Shown in pieces: positions 1-11,219 of a stretch of DNA of 64,000 nt. The notes under the pieces are model-generated. The model searched no databases. It saw nothing but the letters and a program-made list of their open reading frames with translations, and was not told where the DNA came from. The stretch is taken from the NCBI GenBank assembly GCA_022494885.1, contig JAGVSM010004545.1:1-64000 (forward strand). Reading direction: 5' to 3'. The stretch is from Micrasema longulum (Eukaryota; Arthropoda; Insecta; Trichoptera; Brachycentridae). The position numbers and the translations under genes were made by a program. The stretch's first letter is position 1, and each line of letters opens with the position of its first letter.

Positions 1-598
1 TTCATCATTCATTCGCTCCACATGACCGAACCATCGCAAAGACCTTTCTTAATTTTGTCGATAATGCTTAACTCAGCCTTGCATTCTGCTCTAATTTCGA
101 CATTAGGGCACCTATCATACATTGTTTTTCCGCACATTCGCCTGAGGGATCGCATTTCAACAGCATTCAGTCTACTTTCGTCCCTTTTTTTTCAACTCCA
201 TGCTTCGCTTCCATACATTAGGGTTGGTACCAGAACTCCATTATGAACTGCTAATTTAGCCTCTTGCGATAGACACTTATTTGCTACGACAGACTTTGAG
301 GCACCATTAACTCTGTTACCGGCACTAACCCTCCTTTCAATATCCTTGTCCATATTTCCATCTCTAGTAAACATACTACCCAGATATACAAATTCCTCGA
401 CCTGTTTCAAAATATCTCCATTTACTACAATCTTACATTCAGTCATAGTTACATTTCTTTCAAAGACCATGACGTTCGACTTTTGCACATTCATTAGCAA
501 ATCACTCTCCTTGCACACTTCGTAAACCTTTGTAACCAAGGATTGCAGTTCCTCTTCGCTGTCAGCTAGGAGGACTGCGTCATCGGCGTACAGAAATT
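1..598 (-). pseudogene. LINE (family a) reverse transcriptase C-terminal part, 5'-truncated
   Basis: Reading the minus strand from 598 downwards gives RT motif 5 (FLYADD, codons at 579-590 for YADD), then DSEEELQS, a YLGS segment, LMYGSEAW and the ecdysozoan-style tail with RMCGKTMYDRC and IIDKIKKG. This order (palm YADD, thumb, then a GHVER-type C-terminus) is that of a non-LTR retrotransposon pol. The frame shifts near 240 and 180, and stops occur near the left edge, so it is dead. It starts abruptly at the YADD box, as 5'-truncated LINE insertions do. The same C-terminal protein is found at 29058-29535 (plus), 28262-28491 (minus) and 32075-32390 (plus), so this is a dispersed family. The clade is uncertain (RTE/CR1-type). 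Confidence 0.85.
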
Positions 599-880
599 AA
601 AATTACACATAGGGATATACATATATAAGGGCCTATACGTGGATATACTAAATCTAGAATACATTATGAAATCTACCAGAACAGGCGTATATAGATAAAA
701 ATAAAATAAAATAAAACAATAATCAACGAATAAAAGAATATAAGAAATATGGAGGTTCAAACGTAAGAAAAATGGTAGATGTAATATATTTTTTAATATA
801 TTCAACAGAATAAGCTAATGACAGACGTGTTAATCTAGACTTTCATATTTAATAATATTTCAATCTTAATTCCCAAGGAT

Positions 881-1000
881 AAATCAAGTACATATCAAAC
901 ATTAGGACATACTCAAAATATTTAAATTAATTGATTACAACAGGGATGGAGAACATTTAAGAGAATCGATAATCTTAACGACTCCCTTAGGGGTAATATA
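881..1000. repeat. Internally deleted copy of the fold-back repeat family seen at 17.5 kb
   Basis: It contains a plus-oriented block with the words caacagggatggagaacatt followed at once by the reverse-oriented block cgactcccttagggg. In the longer copies at 17517-17999 and 62515-62875 these two blocks lie near opposite inverted ends. It therefore looks like a copy whose interior was lost. Confidence 0.55.
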
Positions 1001-1222
1001 AATATAAAACTTAACTAAAATTGAGACATTGATAATCAAATCGACAGTATGGACAAATATAAATAGGTAGGTGTCTTAACTAAAAAAAATGTAATCCAGT
1101 ATTACGAAATAAATGTTGATTCAATCAATAAAATATATAAATTAAATATTTTACTTTCAAGACTTTTTTTCTCTCTGTGCGGTGTTTTTTTTTATTTTTT
1201 TTAATATTAACATTATTATCGT

Positions 1223-1353
1223 ATACCCGTATGCAGAGACAAAACTTAAGGTGAGGAAAGTACATTCTAATTTCAAATGCAGAGAATAACCCGAAGGTGA
1301 AGACAATAGAATGTACTTTCCTCATTTTAAGGTTTGTCTCTGCATACGGGTAT
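1223..1353. repeat. Hairpin with 46-bp arms (MITE-like)
   Basis: Arm 1223-1268 (starting atacccgtatgcagagac) is the near-perfect reverse complement of 1308-1353, with about three mismatches and a 39-base loop. Such a structure is typical of a short miniature inverted-repeat element. No convincing target duplication is visible. Confidence 0.8.
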
Positions 1354-1479
1354 TAGTGGCGTATTTAAATTTTGTGTATCCTTGGCATCGTCATATCAAA
1401 CCTCAGAAAGCAGAAGTGTGTTTAGTGATAGGAATTACGGAAATGAGTTGGCACGATAATATCCTGCGTGAGTGGATAT

Positions 1480-1491
1480 CGTGACGTCACG
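1480..1491. promoter_or_regulatory. Perfect 12-bp palindrome containing a CRE-type TGACGTCA
   Basis: The string cgtgacgtcacg is a perfect palindrome whose core matches the CREB/ATF consensus. It also sits beside an inverted pair (aatatcc / ggatatc). No gene start is recognisable nearby, so a regulatory role is only possible. Confidence 0.2.
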
Positions 1492-1593
1492 AGGTCCTTC
1501 TTTATCACAACTTCTGCGGTCATTCTTATCTTCAAAAATACTACGGAGATTAATTTGTCACTTGAAACAATATGCATTGAAGTACTAAACTCT

Positions 1594-1612
1594 TATATAT
1601 ATATATATATAT
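1594..1612. repeat. (AT)n microsatellite
   Basis: An uninterrupted alternating TA tract of about 19 bases directly precedes a degraded LINE fragment. Confidence 0.85.
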
Positions 1613-1619
1613 CAACATT

Positions 1620-2060
1620 GATCCACAAATAAAAATAATCATACACGATTCCAAATGTAATGAAATAAAAAATTGTGTTTAACAAATGTGTTCAAAAGTT
1701 AATCCAAAAAATGAAATTAAATATTTAGGATTAGTTATGAACCCAAATTGAAAATGGAAAAAACATATTAATTTATTGGTTAAGCGAATAAGAAAGCGTA
1801 TATATATTTTTACAAGACTTAGAAATATCCTTAAAATTGAACGATTGAAAACCGTGTGTTGTACAATTTTTACTACAATATGGTATTATCGGTTGGGGAG
1901 GTTCCTACACAAGTATTATTAATAGTAAAAATTTTCATAATTAAAGTGATTTTTAAACTCTTTTAAATTTTTGATGTTCCATCAATTGACAAAATATATT
2001 TAAAACAAAAACAGTTTTACAAATCTAAAGAGAATATTAAAAAAATATATACATTAAGTT
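1620..2060 (+). pseudogene. Degraded Jockey/CR1-type LINE RT, thumb region
   Basis: With frameshifts tolerated, the plus strand reads EIKYLGLVMNPN, KWKKHINLLVKRIRKR, RLRNILKIERLK and then QYGIIGWGG. This is the order of the RT thumb/connection in Jockey/CR1-like non-LTR elements (YLG, then HIN repeats, then QYG-I-WG). Stops and frame changes show it is an old relic. No other part of the element is retained that I can see. Confidence 0.6.
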
Positions 2061-2399
2061 ATTCACGTAAACGCCAATATAATATTAATATGCCAAAATT
2101 TAATACTAAACATTTTTAAAAAGTTATGTTTATCAGGGAATAAATTTCTATAACAATTTGCCCGACAAAATAAAAATTATCAATGTCTTTTCAAAATTCT
2201 AAAAGTAAAAATATTTGTTTATCAACCTCCTTAATTAAATTCTGCTTTTTAATATTTAAATCAAATTTAAGTTTTAATTTAAAAATAAAATAAATATCTT
2301 TTTATGTTTTCTTTCAATGTTTTTTTCTTCAGTACTTGAAGTTCTTTTGTTAAGTAACTTAAAAACCTAATTTTATAATTTTCTTCATCACGTTATATA

Positions 2400-2475
2400 A
2401 TGTATGTAGATGAATGTGTATGTGCGTGTGAGTGAGTGTGCGTGTGCGCGTATACGTGTGTGTGTGTAATTATGC
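2400..2475 (+). repeat. TG-rich low-complexity tract
   Basis: Imperfect gtgtgtgag/gtgcgtgtg repeats run across 2400-2475. Confidence 0.7.
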
Positions 2476-2984
2476 ACGCATGCTCATTTGCATACGTATG
2501 CAATTATTTAAAAAAAATATTTTTTTATTTATTTTTTATAAAATATATGTGTATTTAAATATATTGTAATCCCACAGCAAGCACAAGCGGTTGCTTTTTT
2601 TTTGTGTGGTATTTCGTTTCGTTTTTTGTTTCTATACTTTTGCTTTATTTTGTATTTCTTTTTGTTAACATAAACCTTCATATTATAATCGAAAATAAAA
2701 TAAAATAATAATATATATATACCTACTGGAAATTATTTTCCGAATATTCACTCAAAAGTAATTGAAAAAATACTTGAATACAGTTTGATTCTAGTTAGAA
2801 ACCAGATTGTTTTTTATTTTTAAAGTTAGTTAATTATGTGCACTTTGTTCTTCGATAAATCAAATATTACCTAAGTTACATTTTCAATACAATATCTCTT
2901 TAGATATAATAAATATTGGGGATCCTAAACAAACATAGTTTAGGAGCTCTCAAATAGATCGCAAAAAATACTAGTAAATGGAAT

Positions 2985-3130
2985 TTTGAGTGACCCAATC
3001 ACTTTTGAGGTAACTCAAGACAGTGTTTTGAGACCTATTATATCTTTAATTTTATATTAATGATCTGAGGAAAAATACAATGTGAGAAAACATATTTTCA
3101 TATTATGCTGCTATTCTTAATGATAGAAAC
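2985..3130 (+). pseudogene. Very degraded LINE RT fragment
   Basis: TQDSVLRPIISLILY followed, after a stop, by INDLRKN mirrors the RT motif 4 pattern (G-PQGS-LGP-LF-IYINDL) of Jockey-like LINEs. The match is short and needs frame repair, so confidence is low. Confidence 0.35.
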
Positions 3131-3300
3131 ACCTGGGAAAAAACTCACTAAATAGCAGAAAATGCATGATCAAAGATAAAAAAATAGCCTAGACTCAAAC
3201 CTCTTTATTTTAAATGAAAAAAAAACTAAATTTGTTTATTTTAATTTGGCTAAAAAATGCGATCTAAAGTGTGATAAATTTATTATTCATTCGTTTAAAA

Positions 3301-3358
3301 CTTTTATACATAAATTTGAAATAACCAGTGACCAGTTTCATCGCTTTCGCGATGTCAT
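3301..3358 (-). repeat. PLE-type terminal repeat end (family A), hammerhead-like core
   Basis: The minus strand reads gacatcgcgaaagcgatgaa then actggtcactggttatttc. This matches the elements at 15392-15489 and 37541-37630, which end in the same way. It has a stem-loop followed by GAAAC and a short self-complementary stem, the layout of PLE hammerhead-like motifs. It lies head to head with 3370-3425. Confidence 0.6.
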
Positions 3359-3369
3359 AAAAATATAAA

Positions 3370-3425
3370 TTTCGAAGATTTCGTGAAAGCTATAAAACCA
3401 GTAGCTGGTTTGTCCAAATTTATTC
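3370..3425 (+). repeat. PLE-type terminal repeat end (family A), divergent copy
   Basis: The plus strand reads cgaagatttcgtgaaagc, then taaaaccagtagctggtttg, then ccaaatttattcattt. It aligns with the 15.4-kb copy but is more diverged. It is about 12 bp from the minus-oriented copy on its left. Confidence 0.5.
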
Positions 3426-3459
3426 ATTTGATTATTAGTATTTTTTTAATTTCTCTAAT

Positions 3460-4320
3460 AAATTAATATTTAAACCCGTGAATTATAAATGAAATTGAGA
3501 TCTTTAATAAATTATGTTTGAGATTAATTTGGGGCTTTTAATAACTTGTTAAAATATTACACGCATGCTTTCTTACGTTTTATTTATTATCAGCATATAA
3601 ATATATGTGATTTTCAGTATTGTATAAAATATTATCATAGTAAAATATCAATATTAGGTATTTTTCAAATGCCGAAAAATGTGGATACTAAAAACAGATA
3701 TTTTTTTAGTGCTAAGGTCTTAAATTAATAAAAATGTGGTGATGCTCTTAGCCTGTTTGGGTAAAAAAATACAATAATAAAAATATTTTACTGTGTTGTA
3801 TGAGGAATTCAATTGAAAATGTAAATCAAATATGAATTATCATATGCGAAATAATTGGAATTAAAACGGAAATGAACTTTACAAATAATGATACCTTGTA
3901 TTTTTAACAATTTACAGCTTGTTTGTATTTTCATTGTTTAAAATCTGAAAATGGGTTCATTATCGAAAAATTCGTATTCGAGTATCGTGTCACCTCGCGT
4001 CACATCGCATCGTGTCGCTAGAGCGTGAGGCAAATCAAAACATCGTTAGGATGATTGACTCCATCATCATTTTGAACACAATGCTACATTGGAAAAGTTA
4101 ATGTAGAAATACGCAGTAAAATAGCTTCGTTGATTTCCAGGACGTTATTACGAAAGGTACGTTTTGAAGACTTCTGTGACATCTTGAAATTATTCGAACA
4201 TTATTTTTTATTATTTCAACTGCTTATTTATACATGCATACACGACATTTCTGTCATTTACATAACGTATTGAAAGAATGTTAATTAAATAAAAATTCAA
4301 CATGAGATATTAATACTCAC
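3460..4320. other. No recognisable feature
   Basis: AT-rich sequence. The only sizeable ORF (3546-3728, plus) has biased low-complexity composition and no recognisable domain. A short tract near 3990-4020 repeats cgtgtc/cacctcgcg/cacatcgcatcg in imperfect form. Confidence 0.5.
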
Positions 4321-4321
4321 A

Positions 4322-5121
4322 CATAGAATTAAGAATAGTCCAGAAGTAGCGTAGAATCATATTTGAATACATCGGACTGTGTCCAACAATTCCCCTACTT
4401 AGACACACTTTCGCCGCGCGCATACTTGAAGTCACCGAGTAATATTGCCAGATCGCGAAGAATATAACAATAACACAAATGTAAGGTAAAAAAAATCACT
4501 TGTTAATTTTACAAAAATTTTATTGTGCACTCGGAAACATTGATTGACACAACAGAGTAGATAAATAAAGGGTCATTTAATAAAAGCCATTGAATTAATG
4601 AACTATGAACTTAAAATATAAAACAAATATTATTTTACATAAAACGGATATTTTTATATCATGTTAAATAATATTTTATGTTTTAAAGATAATGTCGGCC
4701 AAATGTCCACGATAGAGTTGATTGATCCGAGATCCAATTTTCATTAGTTCTCTCATTAGATGAGCAAAGTAGGGTAAAAAAAATACTACCCTGGCAACAC
4801 TAACGAAATGTTCTTTTTGTTTCTCGACAATCTGACAGATGGAAAAATAATTCAACTTTTAAGTAATGCATTTGTTACATACACACCCATTTGCTAATTA
4901 CACATAAAATGTGATTGCATCCTGTTTCTTTAAGATCATAGCAGTATTTCTACACTTTAAAAGGACACAACACGGCATAGTTGAATTCAAATCAGGAGTT
5001 GCGTACTGAGCGACGTCTACAAATTTGACCCATTGTCAAAACGTAAAACTCATTTATGAGTAGTTTGGTCGCCTTCTGTTTGATGCTCGTATGCGGTTTC
5101 TGGACTATTCTCAATTCTATG
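4322..5121 (-). mobile_element. THAP-domain DNA transposon relative (P-like), 800-bp internally deleted copy 1
   Basis: The ends are inverted repeats of about 25 bp: catagaattaagaatagtcc at the left and its complement at the right (tctggactattctcaattctatg). On the minus strand an ATG at 4976-4978 opens a 26-codon frame beginning MPCCVLLKCRNTA and containing KKQDAITFYV. The Met-Pro-x-Cys start and second Cys four residues on are the N-terminal half of a THAP zinc finger. The frame stops at 4898. The second half of the finger is missing here but present in the copy at 35394-36765. The element is therefore a non-autonomous derivative. No target duplication is clear for this copy. Confidence 0.75.
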
Positions 5122-5157
5122 TGTTCAATCTAGGCGGTACATATAATGAAATAAATC

Positions 5158-5572
5158 AGGGGTATCGAATATTGGTTTTATCTTTATATATATAATTCCT
5201 CTGTACGTGTGATGTCACTGAACTTCTCCTAAAAGGCTTAATTGATTTGCATGCTGTTTTCAGAGAAATGTAGATCTTTGCGCTGCGCGTGTTGGTAAAT
5301 ATTAAAATTTTCAATCTTATGTATAAAAAAATAAGTTGGTAGCATAAATGTTTTATTAATCGGTCTACCAGGGTTGCATTCGAGAGAATGCATATTATAC
5401 AAAAAAATGGAAGGATGTTGTTTTTTTGTGTACAAAAAAGTTTGTTTTTTAATTTTTTTAAACAGCATTCATTTTTTGTGGATCTCAATCAGATTATTTC
5501 CTTAAATTCCTTATAATTTTTACCAATCTATTTCTTTTAACTGGATTTTTGATAATAGTTAAATAATATTGA
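5158..5572 (-). repeat. Unclassified dispersed repeat, second copy of 15812-16480
   Basis: Read on the minus strand this matches the right part of 15812-16480: the shared blocks ccttataatttt..aatttaaggaa, the poly-A/poly-T section, cagcgcaaagatctacatttc versus gagtgcaaaaatttatatttc, and the end cacacgtacagagga plus atatatatataaag. Roughly 400 bp are shared. Reading frames across it are incidental. Confidence 0.7.
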
Positions 5573-6494
5573 ATAACTCCCTGGGAAGGAAATCCAGCCG
5601 GTCACAAAAACATTGTTGTGTTATTAGTGCTTACAAAAACCCCTTTTTTTTTAATATGTTCTTCAATTTACTGAAACCGAATTTTATCTAAATGTTTTTT
5701 AGAAATAGATTGATTAAGTCATTTTCAATCCATTGATTAGTGCAACTTAAATTTAGACATTGAACATATTGACAGGATTATATCTTGGCTATATTTAAAC
5801 GCGTATATATACCTAGAGTAATATAAATATTATTGAGGCAATCATTACTTATTATCAATCACTGCCTTGATGATACTTGAACTTGAATTTGATTTTATTT
5901 TATTTTACATAATAAACGCCCAGATATGTATTTATTTAACAAATTTACAAACAATGTCTAATTTAAACAAATTATAAAACGAAAAACAATAACAATACAG
6001 TAACAAATAATAGGAGCAATACAACAAAAAAAAGCAAAGACAAGTTAACACATTAGACGGGCATTATGGAATTCAGGTTAATTCTACAAATATACAGTTA
6101 ATTTATTCGGAATATTTTTTCAGTCTATTTTGTAAAAAAAATCAATTTACAATCAAAATAATTGAGATCTTGATTTTCATTTACAAATCTAATCATTCTG
6201 GGTAAAGGCGCATGGAAACTATTATAAACTATTTCATTATTTCTGAGTCTGCGTGAAGGAACATAAAGATATATTTGTTGGAGAATAGTTGGAACATCAA
6301 ATAAACTGTTAAGTTTTTTAAGCATGGAAATTGAATCTGCATTAAATCAATCGACCTTGTGAGAGACTAGATATAATTAGGAAAAGTTACATGTCAGTAT
6401 AGTTATAGTTATTTCTTGTGATTCCTAGTTTGTGTGCAATTTTTCTTATAAATTTATGCTGAACTGATTCGATGTGATTTATATGAGTAACATA

Positions 6495-7614
6495 TGGGTG
6501 GGTCAGAATATTAATAAATTAGGTCCATCGATCCTGATTCTGAGATAATAAGAAATAAAGTTGAAAGACTTTTGTTAAATCCAGGGATGTTTTCGCTGCA
6601 AACACTTAATTTATTTTGATAGTACATGAATTAATTTAAATAAATAAACAAAAAATAATTTACACAGAGGCTTATTAATATCAAAAGTGCAAATAAAATA
6701 AAATAAAATGGACATGATTCACTATTATTATGAAAAAATTTCCAACGAAAATGAAGCACATGAAAAAAATTCAAATAGAGCAACATTAAAATACAACATT
6801 AATCTTAAATAACTTCATCGTTTTCAAAACCTTCCTCACTATGGTCATAGTCACTTTGTTCTGACTGTCGAGTGTGGCTTTGTGTGAGGAGATGTTTATA
6901 AAAACAGTGGTAAATAGATGGGATATAAGGAAGTTTGCTTCATTGTAGCATATCTTTTTTTTCAAATATCAGTCACTATTAGACGACAGATATATAAGGG
7001 TCCTGAACGATTGTGCTCCACTGTACAGGTCTTGCTTGACCTTTTTTAGTCAGGTCAACTTCATAAAATGGCATAATCATCATTTAAATTTTCTCTGAAT
7101 TTATGATACTTATGTAGAAATATTAACAGTATGATGGATTGTATCATCAAAAAATGAATATCAGTGTTGTTCAGTAAAAGTGCTTTCTTAATTATTTAGA
7201 GCCACCATATCATTGAATTGGTCGAAATATGATTATGATTTTTTTTTAAACTTCAGCTATAAAGTATTGTAAATGATCTAACCATCAATAGGTTCCTCTT
7301 TATCGGTAGATTCTTTATCTGGTAAGTATTTCGAATCACTGGACAAACTCAACTCATTTTTAGCAATCAACAGTCAAAATAATATTACCTCAGATGGACA
7401 CAAGCTATCAAAATGGACATGATTCACTAATATTCTGAAAGCTTTCAAATGTTGATCTCCAATCAATAGTAGTATTGTCGTCTATGGAGAAAATTAAAAA
7501 GCTACTATTCTGTTACTAACACACAACATAGAAATCGGTTTTATCTACCCATAGAAACATTAAACTCCAACTTTTAAAAATTTGGATTGATCCATTAATA
7601 TTCTGACCCACCCA
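6495..7614. mobile_element. 1.12-kb TIR DNA transposon inserted in a LINE, TA target duplication
   Basis: Both ends carry the 21-bp inverted repeat tgggtgggtcagaatattaa(t), with a further partial match (ggatc). TA lies directly outside each end (6493-6494 and 7615-7616), and the flanks are contiguous parts of one LINE, which independently fixes the boundaries. TA duplication suggests the Tc1/mariner-pogo group. On the minus strand there are short acidic stretches (SEQSDYDHSEEGFENDEVI near 6810-6870; SSDSKYLPDKESTDKEEP near 7280-7345) that could be transposase-tail debris. No intact transposase is present. Confidence 0.75.
6706..7429. repeat. Exact 20-bp direct repeat within the TIR element
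   Basis: aaaatggacatgattcacta occurs at 6706-6725 and again at 7410-7429, with similarity continuing for about 20 bases downstream (tattatgaaaaaatttcc versus tattctgaaagctttc). It could mark an internal duplication or a second nested insertion. Confidence 0.6.
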
Positions 7615-7725
7615 TATAAACGATACCATATTACGGAGGCGTATTCAAGAATGGGACGAACTAATGAGCCGTAAAGTGTTTTTAAAGTTAATATAAATCT
7701 CATTTTTAAAATTTTGTATTCAATT

Positions 7726-8690
7726 GAGTAGTACACAAAAATTAATACATTTATTTATAAAAAAATTAAAAAAAATAAATACTTAATCATACTTTAGTTT
7801 AATTCGCACGTGAAAGTATCACGTGAGATACATATGATTTTTTTTATTAACATTTTCTTTTTAGCATTTTTTTTTATACTATCCATATTTTTATTGTATT
7901 TATTCGTTTACCAGATTTTTATTATATTTTAAAATGTCACATAAAACACCGACAATGAGATTTGGGTGTGTTATCTGAAAATTATTTCAAACAATAACGC
8001 AAAAGGCAGTTCTGGGAAAACTTTAGTAAACGAACGAGAAAATTGTTTCCTCGTTAAATTTTTAATTCCATTTGGGAAGACTACGCTTGTTTCGGGGGTG
8101 AATTTTTAAACATACTGGTTAAAGGTAATCAAACTTCGAGGGAATTTTACCACCAATTAATATTGAAAATACTTAATGATCGTTTGATCTTCAGAATTAA
8201 CCATGTGTTACTTGAATTTATTGTGTTTTAATTAAACAAGAATTCGACATGAAGTTTACGTGTAAGTAATTTTCGTAAAATTTGTTCATAAACCTGCTCT
8301 GTTTTTGTGACAGGGAAGCTAGATAATTTCACGGGAAACTTTAATTTATGTTGAAAAAAAAGCTTTGTTTAACTTTTATATCACGTATATTTACTGCTTA
8401 TTACGATGCGAAAACGTTGCTTCTAAAAATAACAGTATTTTCCAAGTATTTAAATTTTATTTTTACAAGTTTTGTTTCGTCTTTATAAGTATAATTGACA
8501 ACTTAACTTACACGAATAATCTTTAAAAAGAAAACAATATTAAAATAAACTAAATATCGTTAAAAGCAACGCGTGGTTGCTTTTTCTTCAGTGTAAGAGA
8601 GAGATACTTTGATAAAATATATTCATTGTTATTCTAAAAAAAAAGAAAAAATAATTCGATAGAATCTCACCGATATCAATAAATGTTTTA
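7726..8690. other. No recognisable feature
   Basis: AT-rich, with no ORF of note and no repeat that I can match elsewhere in the window. A self-complementary cacgtgaaagtatcacgtga lies at about 7806-7825. Confidence 0.5.
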
Positions 8691-8699
8691 GCTATTTTC

Positions 8700-10190
8700 T
8701 TATTCTTCTTGTTCCTCTCCACGATGGAGGTTGGATATCATCGTAGCAATTCTCACTTTGTTGGCAGCTGCCCTGAACAAGAACTGAGTATTGCAATTAA
8801 ACCAGTCACGCAAGTTCTTTAGCCAAGAGATGCGCCTTCTACCTGCACTGCATCTTCTTTCAACCTTTTCCTGTAGAATAACTTGTAAAATGTTATATTT
8901 TTTGCCTCTCATCACATGCCCAAAGTACTCAAATTTTCTTTTCTTTATCGTCTTCAGTACCTTTTTATCTTTTTCCATCCGTCGAAGAAAGTCAACGTTT
9001 CGGACTCTGTCCACCCAACAGATTTTTAATATCGTCCTGTAGTACCAAATTTCAAAGGCTTCGATCTTTTTTGATGTGCTTTGGGTGAGTGTCCACGTTT
9101 CGACGCCGTAATTAAGTACTGATAAAATGTAACATTGTACAATGCCCATTCGAAGGTCTAAGTTAATGTCTCTACTACAAAGAAGGTCACGCATCCTAAA
9201 AAAGCAGTCTCGCGCCATCTCTATTCTGACTTTGATCTGTTGTGAGTGATTCCATTTATCATTCAGCCAGCATCCTAAATATTTATATTGATGGACTTGC
9301 TCAATAACCTGTGCTCCAAGTTTTAAAATCATTGGGAAAGTTTGCGGCTTTTTTCGAATAACCATACATTTTGTCTTGGAAATATTCATTTCTAGCCCTT
9401 TATTCAAATAAACCGTGTGAACTTTGTCCTACAATATCTGCAAACTTTTTATGCTATCTGCTAGGACAGTATCATCCGCGTATCGAATATTGTTTAAAAT
9501 TTCTTTATTTATGCTGATGCTGTCTGTTAGTTCATTTGGCGCATCTCTAAAAATGGCTTCCGAGTACAAATTAAAAAGGAAAGGAGACAGAATGCATCCT
9601 TGCCGGACTCCTCGACATATGTCTATGTCCGATGTTAATTCATTATCCACTTTCACTGCAGCTTTTTGATGCCCGTAGAGATTACTAATGACTATTTTTT
9701 TTTTAATTTCTAGAAGTTCTTGGTGCCGCACTTTATCAAATGCTCTAACATAGGCCATGAAATATGCGTACACATCCACGTTCATGTCGCGGCATTTTTC
9801 AACAAGAAATTAAATACAACATAAAGCTTCTCTTATACCATATCTATTCCTAAAACCAAATTGTGCTTCGCTAAAATTTTCTTCGCACTTTTTATATATT
9901 TTTCTATGAATGATTTTCAACTTTTTTTTAGAATATGGCTTATAAGGCATTGTTTTATATTCACCACAACCTTTTGCATTCACTTTTTTCCGTAAGGTAA
10001 TACATGTCGACTAAGCCATTCTTTCGGTATTACCCTGATAGCATAAGCTTGATTTAATAAAGTAACAAATATATCGATATCATTATTATTTACAAGCTTA
10101 ATTTACTCTGCAAATACTTTATTAGCTCTAGGTGATTTGTCATTTTTCATTTGGTTAATCACATTTATCACTTCCGATTTTAATAACAAA
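8700..10190 (-). pseudogene. LINE (family b) reverse transcriptase, motifs 1 to C-terminus, frameshifted
   Basis: This is the longest RT remnant in the window. From about 10190 the minus strand reads INQMKNDKSPRAN, NEAQFGFRNRYGIREA-like, then AYVRAFDKVRHQELL (motif 3), GVRQGCILSPFLFNLYSEAI (motif 4) and RYADDTVLAD (motif 5, YADD at 9471-9482). After a short frameshifted gap a 235-codon open frame (9407 to 8700) gives NISKTKCMVI, YKYLGCWL, YGVETWTLT, IEAFEIWYYR, EYFGHVMRG and SWLKNLRDW. All are in the right order for a non-LTR pol. At least two frameshifts and stops between 9786 and 10190 make it non-functional. The endonuclease domain is absent. 25512-25930 is a related but distinct family. 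Confidence 0.9.
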
Positions 10191-10319
10191 TTTTAGCTCT
10201 TTTAATTCCGAAAAAACAATAAATCGAAGAATTGAAGAAATATGGATGTGCGAACAGCTTATAAAATACATAAAATAATAATTTAATCTAACTATTTATT
10301 ACGTCATAAGCCCTATATC

Positions 10320-10870
10320 CTTACTAAAATGGCTCAAAATAAACAGCGGAGAGTTTATCACTCCCTTTTGCCTCTGTTTACTGTACTTCATTGTCCTAAC
10401 GCTCCTATATACCTCATGTTATCAGATCACGGTTAACCTCTTCGTTCTAACTCTCAAAGCACCCTCTTAATACGAGTACATTACCTTTTTCTTCTCTAAC
10501 TCATATAGTGTCCATGCGGTTCAACTGTGGAATCATCTCCCATCCACTATCAAATATGTTATTACAGTATCTCTGTTTAAATCACGTCTGAAGAAACATC
10601 TGTCTTCTCTCCCTTGATCTATCCTCCTTTCCCCTTTCCCTTTTATTCCTTTTACCTATTGAGTAATAATATTGATTTAATATTATTTATTTACAAATAC
10701 ATTAATTTCTGTTTTCGTGTATCTTCAGCTTTATATTTTAATTTCTATTAAATGTGTTTTGTTACTTGAATGACAAAAATCAAATTTTTGTTTTATTGGT
10801 TGGACGGAAGAAATTGCCATTTGGCAATTAATCCGCAAATATGCCATTTACATTATATACAAAAAATTAA
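10320..10870 (+). pseudogene. LINE (family r) 3' end, internally deleted copy
   Basis: Nucleotide similarity to 61500-61920 is strong (for example catatagtgtccatgcggtt, ctgtggaatcatctcccatc, atcacgtctgaagaaacatc). It encodes a broken form of the same QLWNHLPS..VSLFKSRLKKH C-terminus. A stretch corresponding to about 60 bases of the 61-kb copy is missing near 10410. It ends in an AAATAAATAAA tail at about 10870, consistent with target-primed insertion. Confidence 0.8.
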
Positions 10871-11059
10871 ATAAATAAAAAAATATCACTTTTCAAAACC
10901 CTCTTCATTCCTGTTGAAATATTAATCCACCTTGAAAACCCCTCAAGTAAATACTTGTCCATAACGCAACGCTATAAATGTTGGTACTCAAAATATTTTT
11001 AAAATTTTTCACATAATCCTTATATTTATCAATATTTTCTTAAAGGGGTTGAGATATTT

Positions 11060-11150
11060 TCTGTCCGTGCGGATGTAGAATACAGTTTTGTGTGTGAAAT
11101 AGAGCCAGAACCCTCGACAAGTACTTTCGGCTCCACTCGATGGAGAAGGT
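11060..11150 (+). repeat. SINE family 1, 5' head only
   Basis: gtgcggatgtagaatacagt, tgtgtgtgaaatagagcc and agaaccctcgacaagt align with the heads of the longer SINE copies at 20649, 44420 and 53911. The copy is cut after the head. Confidence 0.65.
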
Positions 11151-11167
11151 AAAAATTGGTTGTTAAT

Positions 11168-11216
11168 TTGCCTTGAAGCCGATAGACATAGAAAAGTCGA
11201 TAAGAGGTTAAATGTA
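11168..11216 (+). repeat. PLE-type end fragment (family C)
   Basis: gatagacatagaaaagtc followed by gataagaggttaaatgta matches the minus strand of 27970-28065. Only the part after the hammerhead-like core is present. Confidence 0.45.
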
Positions 11217-11219
11217 TAT

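Larger units (their letters stand above)
6120..7725 (-). pseudogene. Jockey/CR1-type LINE RT C-terminus, split by a TIR element
   Basis: The minus strand from 7725 gives FILTLKTLYGSLVRPILEYA then SVIW up to 7617. It resumes at 6490 with HINHIESVQHKFIRKIAHK, LGITRNNYNYTDM, then MLKKLNSLFDVPTILQQ and YVPSRRLRNNEIVYN, ending at about 6125 in DLNYFDCKLIFF. Placed end to end these give the usual order of a non-LTR thumb and C-terminal region. The 1.12-kb sequence between them has its own inverted ends (6495-7614). Several stops show the LINE is dead. The last 66 codons are still open. Confidence 0.7.

Noticed and set aside
1480..1491. CRE palindrome as evidence of a promoter
   Set aside because: A single 8-bp motif without a TATA, initiator or gene downstream is expected by chance in 64 kb, so it was kept only at low confidence.
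8791..9669. Plus-strand ORFs of 81-83 codons
   Set aside because: They are antisense to the RT remnant 8700-9785.
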